Part shown: positions 28,501 through 37,500 of the stretch, in pieces | How positions within the stretch are numbered: position 1 is the stretch's first letter | Layout: each line of letters opens with the position of its first letter | Source of the DNA: Bedellia somnulentella | Taxonomy: Eukaryota; Arthropoda; Insecta; Lepidoptera; Bedelliidae | Assembly: GCA_963576735.1 (NCBI GenBank) | Contig: OY755170.1 | Coordinates: 25,900,875-25,964,874, forward strand | Length of the DNA: 64,000 nucleotides | Direction of reading: 5' to 3' | Notes under the pieces: generated by a model | Seen by the model: the letters and a program-made list of their open reading frames with translations, nothing else | Database searches by the model: none | What the model was told of the DNA's origin: nothing | Position numbers and translations under genes: made by a program

Positions 28501-31500
28501 AAATATGATCTAGTTTCCTAGTAAATTGCCTTTGTCATTATTTTTCATGGTTGTTTAGCAGAATATTATTGGTCTTAAATTTAAGATATATATATGTCTT
28601 TTCGCCTTATTTGGTCGTCGGGCCTTAGATATGACCAATTTAGGTGCTCAGTAGGAAGAGTAAAAAGGATTTAAGTAAAGAGGAATAGTCCAAAAAATAT
28701 ATCGAACAATACAACCTAACATTTTCACGTTATCGGCATATAACTTTTCATAAAACTTTATTAAAAACCATTTTATGTTAAAAGTGTTGAAGTTAAAACA
28801 TGGAGGCGTGAATATGACGGAACGAAATTGTTTTTCACTCGTTACACGTTACTTTATTATTTTTATTTATTTTAATACACGTTATTTTTATAGTGCAGCT
28901 TCCCAAAAGCAATCAACTCATTTATTGCAATATTTTCTTAAAAATCCTTTGCTGCACCAGTAGCATTAGGCTTGTGAGAGCACGTATGTCACGTGAGAAG
29001 TGAGAGATTATAGCTCATACAAAATCGGTCAGTATCTCACTTCTCACATGACATATACTTGGATTTATAATGAAAGCTAAAATCACACGTTTTAATTTAG
29101 AACTTACACTCCGACACTCTAATTATTAACTCGACGATAAAGTAGCGAATCCGCCTAATAAGCAATTTTATTGGTATGAACGAGGTACTGCAGGTAGATA
29201 CTGGAATAGTGTGTAGTGTCGGCTTAGAATAACACTACCCCATTTCTACCCGTGGGTGATCGTAAGAGGCAACTAAGGGTATAGGGAATTTTCAAGTGAT
29301 TTTTGGGCGATGTGGTTGGAGACCCGTCACCAAAAACATTTATTATTACCATCTTTTCTTCACTCAACTTCCAAAAGTGGCTGATGTATTTCTCATTCCA
29401 AAGCTCTGGCTACCCCGTTTAGGGAATTACAGCCGTGAGTATATGTTTGTATGTATGTATACTGGAATACTCGCTGATCTAATTCGTTCTGTTTCTCATT
29501 TATCAAGGCATATTGATTAGTTTGTCGTGCTTTTTATAATTTAGTTTGCAGCAAAACATTTATTCAGACAGAGTTTCAGGTGTGATGTACCGTTTTGAAA
29601 CAGTATCCATTTAGGTCAATCTGCCAATTCGTAAGTGTAATGAATTCTTTGGATAGTTAATACCAAATACTACTACGGTCAACAATAGATGAGTCGATAC
29701 CTAGAGTTTTTTTTTTATTTAGAGGTTAATAAGGTTTCACTTTATATTAGTTTAAGTTTAGGAAATACTTTAAATTTTACCAAACATTTCATTACTTTGA
29801 TAAATTGTTAAACTACTGCTTAAATTTAATCAATCATAATCACTTATTTTAATTTAATAATTTTAGGATAACACTAGCCCGTTTCTTGGTGTAGGCGGCG
29901 TACTAGGTAACAACGTTATTAGGGTGTGTAAATGACCGCTTGGCGATGTAGTCTCTTATATATATAGCTTTCAATCCAAGTGGCGAGGGATTGCCAAAAC
30001 TTAATCTTAGTTAAAATAGCCGCTACCAAATTGCTACAACTATAACCAAGTAATTAAGTGAGAATATTTTCCCATCACGCATTTTAGTAATTTCGTGTGT
30101 TGGTTCAGCTTCGAACAGCGGTAACATTTCGAAAATTCGAATATCTCAAATCCGAAATTCACTATTCAGAAAACTGTTCACATAATTTACGTATCACAGA
30201 TGCTTTATTTTCCACAACTTCATTAGAACATAAATACATTTTCTAGAAGTATCACTTCCCAGAAAAACTAAAACCAGATTATTAAAATGAATTTTTTGCT
30301 TTTACCAACTACATCTTTTACTATAATCTCATTATTCCAAAGGTTTAAAAGACCGAAGTAACTTTATCTATAGTCTTACATATCGTAAATCTCTTTAACC
30401 AGATATTTCTTATGTTAGAAAAATTGTATAAATAGAACGCGGATGCATGCCTGTTTGTATGTATACTTGCTTGCTTGTTTGCATGCTTGGTTGCATGTAG
30501 GGGGGGTGCAGGGGGGCAGAGCCCCCCTGCTTGGGGGGGTCGGGGGGCGAAAGCCCCCTGCAGACAAAGAAAAGTTAGGTTACATTCAGTTAGGTTAGGT
30601 TAGGTTAGATTATGTATAAAACGAGCGAGCGTAGCGCAGCGGAGCGAGCACCTAAATGTCTGATGCATGGTATACTACTAAGCGGGGTATACTATTACTT
30701 AAAATATGCCTGCAAAATTATTCATAGCAATAGGTATCATTCAATACATCTGTATTTCAAATATATGGTAAATGATTTTTTGGTATAGTGATTATTCGGA
30801 AAAGCAATATTGCGGAATTAAGGTATATCTGGTTTTCGATTCTTCGGAAATCCGTTCTAGTGGTTAATCAAAATGATAGTAAACAAAAACAAAAACCAAA
30901 CGATAATCTGGAATGTAAGAATATGGTATATGAAATTTCGATGAAACAATATTATGGCAATTAAAAAAAAAGCAATTAGTTTTCGGTAAAATAATATTCG
31001 GGTTTAAAAGTTTCGGATATACAGTATGTAACCTCGAACAGCACTATCCTATCTCTTCTAACGTGTATCGTGCGAGACTATTAACCCATCACTAACCATA
31101 GTCTATTTGACAAACTATTTTTCTCTCTTCTATTGCTGTGTAGTGTCGGCTTAGAATAGCACTACCCCATTTCTTCCGGTGGGTGTACGTAAGAGGCGAC
31201 TAACGGTATTGGGGCTTTTTAAGGGATTTTCGGGCGATGCGGTTGGAAACCCATCACCAACATACCATCTTTTCCCCACGCAGCTTCCAAAAATGGCTGA
31301 GGAATTTCTAATTCGTTAGCGCTGGCTACCCCTTCTAGGGATTTATAGCCGTGAGTATATGTATGTATGTATTGTTCTCTCAAGTGGCGTATATTTATTT
31401 TGATGCAATTTAAGTTGTCTATTTAACCTAATATTATAATTTTGTTAGGACTCTTTTTACATAAAATCAAGTAAAACAAAGATCGATAAAAAAGATAACA

Positions 31501-34500
31501 TTCATGATTAGAAAGGGATATTTAGGAGACGACTGCAAAATACTGCCTAGAAGTTAAGTTAAAATAATTTTATTTTCAAACGAGTATATCGTTGTTATTT
31601 AATATTCGCCTTTGTTATCTATGCAAAATCGGATGGTTTATTTTGCTGTTCCGAAACTCCTCGCAAACCACTTGAGCGTAAAATATAACCACAATAATTT
31701 GGTGCCGCTGAACTGGAAATATTGCTCGAGAAACAATTTTATTGAGATACACATCATTATTACTTGTAAAGCTAACATTTGTTCACGTTTACTTTTTCTA
31801 ATACTGTTCACAAAAACTTTTTAGGGCATTCGAAAGCTTAAGTTGGTTGTATAACAATGTTGTCGTCCTATGGCACCCCACTCACCAGTGCCTGCACAAG
31901 CTCCCGCCACGCCTTCCTGTCTGCTGCGACTTCCCTATAACAATAAAATAGTAAAATAATAACGCTTTAAAAAATAATGATATCTGTTCAGCGATTTACA
32001 GCCTTATTTAGTCACAATACAACTTGGGAATTCATTGATCCTTTTCGGTATTGCCGTCTTAGACAGTGTTATAATAACGAATAATTTAGGCTGTACAAAA
32101 CTTGGGAGACCTTAGAATTATACGACAGTATATTCAATATATAAGATATAAAAATATATCTTTCAAAAAAAATATTTTCATCCATTCTCTTTATGTATAC
32201 AATTTAATAATAAAACATTGGTATTAGAGCAGGTATTTACAAATAGGGATATTTGCATTACATACTTTCATTTTTAATACTAATGTTGGTACAATAATAA
32301 TAATTAAATAACAGTAAGTCTTTTTTGCACTAAATATTCCTCATTTTAAGGAATTACTTATCATCTTATACTCCACAATGCATTCATACTAATGAAAACG
32401 CGAAGTTTGAGGAGTTCTAAAGCTGCTGATACTTGCGAATCTAACAAATTAACAAAAAGCAAAGTTTCACTGCAGTTTGTACTTAATTCGCCCGTTGGAA
32501 TTTACAGAAAGCATTTCAGGAATCTCTGCACTGGGTTTCCATTTACAACTAGAACTGAGGCTTTATATAAAACGCAGCCTTACCAAGGACTACTTGATAC
32601 TTATCGCATTACACTCCGTTTTATAATCTTATGAAGGATGTCTAGTCGTTAGTTAGCTTCTATTGTTACATGTTGCCCGTAGTTCTGTGTGTTACTTAGA
32701 TATAAGTTTTATGTTTCTCTGTTATTTTAAGTTTTAATGTCGGTTGAGAAAAGCTCTATCCAATCTTTTACTATGGCTTTCGTATGAGATTTTTTAAGTG
32801 ATAAATTGAATACGGCTACAAACGTATCACTATCTTTCTACATCTTGACTTCTGAAACTGTTTGAGATGTAATATTCATATAGCTTTTGCGCGAAAGTTT
32901 GAGTTTCTTTTCAGACAAAAATGCTATTAAATATGCTACATTCTTAAAACAGCATATTATCTTATGATCTTACCTATTTTTTTAATACCTTGGCTGTTTC
33001 TGTGTAAATATTAACCTATCTTTCCTCCTGTATCCTCTAATTGTATTCTTTATGTTATTGTCTCACGATTTAATAATATTGTAGCAAGGACGTCCGTCTG
33101 CCGGTTCAGCTACAACGCGCAATGGCAGCCGAAGCCGAAGCCGCTAGGGAGGCTCGCGCCAAGGTCATCGCTGCTGAAGGAGAGCAGAAGGCTTCCAGGG
33201 CTCTTCGTGAGGCTTCTGAGGTTATTGGCGACAGCCCAGCTGCTCTGCAACTCCGTTACTTGCAGGTATTGTTGTTAATCAGAATATAAGAGTTTTTGTA
33301 TTATAAGATGAATGTATTAAAGATATGGTATGATAGAAAAAATGCAGTAGAAACTGCCTGAAAATTCGTAGAGGCTGATTCTGTTAGTAGAATATTTGTT
33401 GTATCGTGAACGGAGTGGTGTGAAAGTTAATGTTGTAAAAAAGATACTGTTATTTCAGTAGTCAATTTTGAGGTTTTGTGCGCATCGGTGATTGACCGAG
33501 AGATTGCCACAAATTTTATAATTACATACATATACTCACGGCTATAAATCCCTAGAAGAGGTAGCCAGAGCTAAGGAATTAGAAATTCCTCAGCCACTTT
33601 TGGAAAGTTGAATGGGGAAAAGATGGTGAAATAAAGGTTGTTGGTGATGGGTCTCCAATCGCATCGCCCAAAAATCCCTTAAAAGCCCCAATACCGTTAG
33701 TCGCCTCTTACGTACACCCACCAGAAGAAATGGGGTAGTGCTATTCTAAGCCGACACTACACAGCCAACAAACACAAATAGATTTAGAAATTACCTGAAA
33801 TATAAAGTTATGATATACATAAGCTCACGGCTATAAATCCCAAAAAGGAGTAGCCAGAGCTTCAGAGCTAGAAACTCCTCAGACACATTTGGAAGTTGAT
33901 AGGGGAGAATTTGTTAGAAATAAAATTATCGTTGGTGATGGGTCTCCAACCGCATCGCCCAAAAACCACTTTAAAAAACTCTATACTCTTAGTCACCTCT
34001 TCCGACACCCGTAGGTAGAAAGTGGTAGTGATATTCTAAGTTTGCCAGGATCGCCCTCATATAAGCACAATAATAAGTAATAATAAGTTTTGGGAAGGGA
34101 TATCAACAGAACGATGTTTAAGTTTTCACTTTTTCCATTTCCAAAGCAAAATTACATTTAAATAAAAAACTAATCTTTAAACTTACTTTATATACCAAAA
34201 TATTTACCAATCCAATCGATACCTTATGCAAACATCATATAAAAGTGTAATGAACTGCCCTAGTAATATGAAAATAGGTGCATGCCAATAAAAATCGATG
34301 TTGGGACATTATGTGTTTAATAATTGCTTTGTGACCGGTGCCGCGGTGGCGATCGATATCCGAACTAACACTGCGACAATAAAATTGTCTCTACTACTTC
34401 ATCCATAAAAAATTTAACTAAATAGAGCGGAAACCTGACGTAGCTCAGTACAAAAATTCGGTATGCAAAGTTTTACAAAAGTGGTGCTAATTACGTAACC

Positions 34501-37500
34501 ATTTCGAATATTATGTTTATAAAACATATTTTCTTGAAACGAAATCAAACAAAGCTAAGATGACCGTTATATTAACAAAATACAGTAACAGTATTTGACT
34601 TTCAGCAGTTTATAAATAAAATATCGAAAATAAAAAGTTTGTTTAGTATAATATCGTAATAATTTGATTTGAGATCATAAATTCGTGAAATGTTTTGCAA
34701 TCAGCAACATTTTTATTAAACATTTTGCTCTATTTGCATGTTTCTACGTGATTTTTTTGATCGATGACGTCATTAAGTACAAAATTTGAACAATCTTAAA
34801 AAAATCATAACTTTGCAATTACTCATTTTAGATGAAAAAGATTCAAATTAGTCTTTTATTTTCGTGTTTGCTATCAAATAAAAATATTTAATAAATACCA
34901 AAAAAAACTTTGCATACCGAATTCCTCTAAAAAGGAATTGTCAAAATAAGTTGTCCCTACACCCTGATTGGTTGTTTCCATGTTCTACTTTTGTTGCTTA
35001 TATATTTGCGTCCCTTAAGTCAGTTGAAATGCGCTGAATCATTTACGGATTTTGGCGGTCTTCGTTTTTTCTCTATTTAGTCAAGTTCTCTATGACTTCA
35101 TTCTTTTACAACCACTGATATTCCAAACAAAATTAAAACTATATCTGGTTAAGCTCTGGATTTCCGCAAAGTAGCGCCTGAATCAATCCAATATCCGATA
35201 TCTGATTGTAATTGAGTTCTTTGAGATATTAACTTTTTGCCACTATTGAGACATAGACGTTGAAACTTAATGACAATTGCCTTTAACGGAAAACTTAAAT
35301 GATAAAAGTAAACGGGACCTGCTAACATAAAACATAAAATAATTTTTAACAAAAAGAAAACCGACTTCATAGAAAAACAACCGAAAATAAACAATCTAGT
35401 ACTAAAAAGTACGAAATGAGTTTTTTTAATTGAATATGAGTACTGTGATTGATACCTTAGCAATTTTTTTATTCCACACGCGTGAGTTCAACCTACCTAA
35501 ATATTACAATTCTTTTAAATTAATTTGTGAGCCGGTGCCAGCCTCGATGATAATTGATAATATAAAGTGTGTATTTCGCACTTCATATACATGTAAAATG
35601 TAGGGTACCTTGTAGTTGTAGGGTAAATTGATTTTTGTACGTATTATCATTTAAAACGTTAGGCGATAGATATATATTGTTTAGATTGTAATAATCAGAG
35701 ATAGATAGCAGGGTGAATTTACTTTTGTTTGTCTGGCACCGACTCAAAAATTAATTTAAGAGAATTGTAATATTTAGGTAGGTTGAACTGACGCGTGTGG
35801 AATAAAGAAATTACTAAGGTATCAATCACAGTACTCATATTCAATTAAAAAAACTTATTTCGTACTTTTTATTACTAGATTGTTTATTTTCGGTTGTTTT
35901 TCTATAAAGTCGGTTTTCTTTTTGTTAAAAATTATTTTATTTTACGAGTTTTAGAGATGGGTAGACCTGGCAAAGATGCCTCTCGGATGATAAAGCGACA
36001 GTTACTGTATTATTCTTCGTATTTCCGGTATTTCTATTATAGTACGATATTAAATAGGCTCAACCATATGTAACCTTACATTGTTCTTAAAATCCTTCGA
36101 AAGGCGATGGTCTTCAATTCTACATCTCAAGAAAGACTCAAACGCTCACGCCGAATATCCCTGAAGGGGTTAGCAGAGGTAGTAATACTTCTGAATATCA
36201 CGTGACATTGTCACCTGTTGTTCAGAGTACCCACGATTTATTAGGCAGTGTTCTCACGTTATACAGGGCAGGCCTATCGGCGTTTTGAACAAATACACTG
36301 TCACATAATTGTGAGTTTCGACAGTCCCCTCGATTTCCTGGGATGCCATCATCAGATCCTGGTCTCATGGTACTTTCTCGGTAACAATAACGTAACAAAA
36401 GAAATGTTTAGTGAACCTGTACTTCTCTTCATAAAAGCTACGAAGAGGAGTATAAATCTATATAGAATGTGGAAAGAACTGTTTCCTAATACCTAGTGAT
36501 TGAGGATCCACACCTTCTATCATCAGCTCAGCAGCATAACAATATGATTTTCAGAAGCAAATGCCAATATAAGTTCAGAAAATATGTAAAACGCGGTACA
36601 TTTGCCTATAAAATTTGAGGGTTCCCCTCGATTTCTCCAGGATCCCATCATCAGACCCTGATATCCTCATCATGGTACCAATCCGGGAGTATCTTCTTTC
36701 GAATAAAAAAATAATAATCAAAATCGGTTCATAAATGGCAAAGTAATCGGCGAACAAACATAAAAAATATATATATATATATATATATACCGGTCGAATT
36801 GAGAACACTCCTTTTTTTGAAGTCGGTTAAAAATTAAAAATATGTTTTCACTGTCATACGTGTAGAGTGACACTTGACTTGACTTATACTAATAGCTATA
36901 AATCTCTAAAGGGTAAATGAGTTATATTTAAGCTACATTGGCCAAGAAAGTGTGAAATTCATATATACATACACTCACACCATTAGTTCCCATTGGGTTA
37001 GGTAGAGACTATCAATAGCCACTTCGTGCGATCCTGGCAAACCTATCGATCTTTATCTAAATTATTAAAATGAAGGCGTATAGAAGATCAACCCCAATTC
37101 TTCCCATGGTGTTAGTAAGAGGCAACTAAGGATAATAATAATAATAACATGTTCCCTTTAATTTCTTTGCTACTTGGGGACTAAATTTGTTTTACATAAC
37201 AAATATATACACGGTGGCGGTGATGTAAGTCGCTGTGGTGCCCCGTGGACTGGAGAGACCCGTTTAAAGTACGATAAATTTGCGTGGAGGTATACATGAA
37301 AATAAATGAAGTGTGTTAGACTATTGAAGAAAAAAAAACTTAATTTACTGGGTGTGAATAAAACGAACTATTCGTAAGGAAAAAAAATGTTCACAAATTG
37401 GCTCATTTAGAGTTATCTGTTGGGTATAATACATTTTATATGTCGTTATATTTTATCCTTATCTATATGTTTTTAATTGCTCCTCCTCTACGGAACATAG

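Noticed and set aside
31865..31935. Minus-strand host exon
   Set aside because: Acceptor and donor words exist, but the peptide ends in a stop beyond the donor and resembles a LINE ORF2 tail; listed only as a tentative LINE fragment.
35149..35463. 104-codon minus-strand ORF
   Set aside because: Partly inside a foldback arm and hydrophobic by composition.
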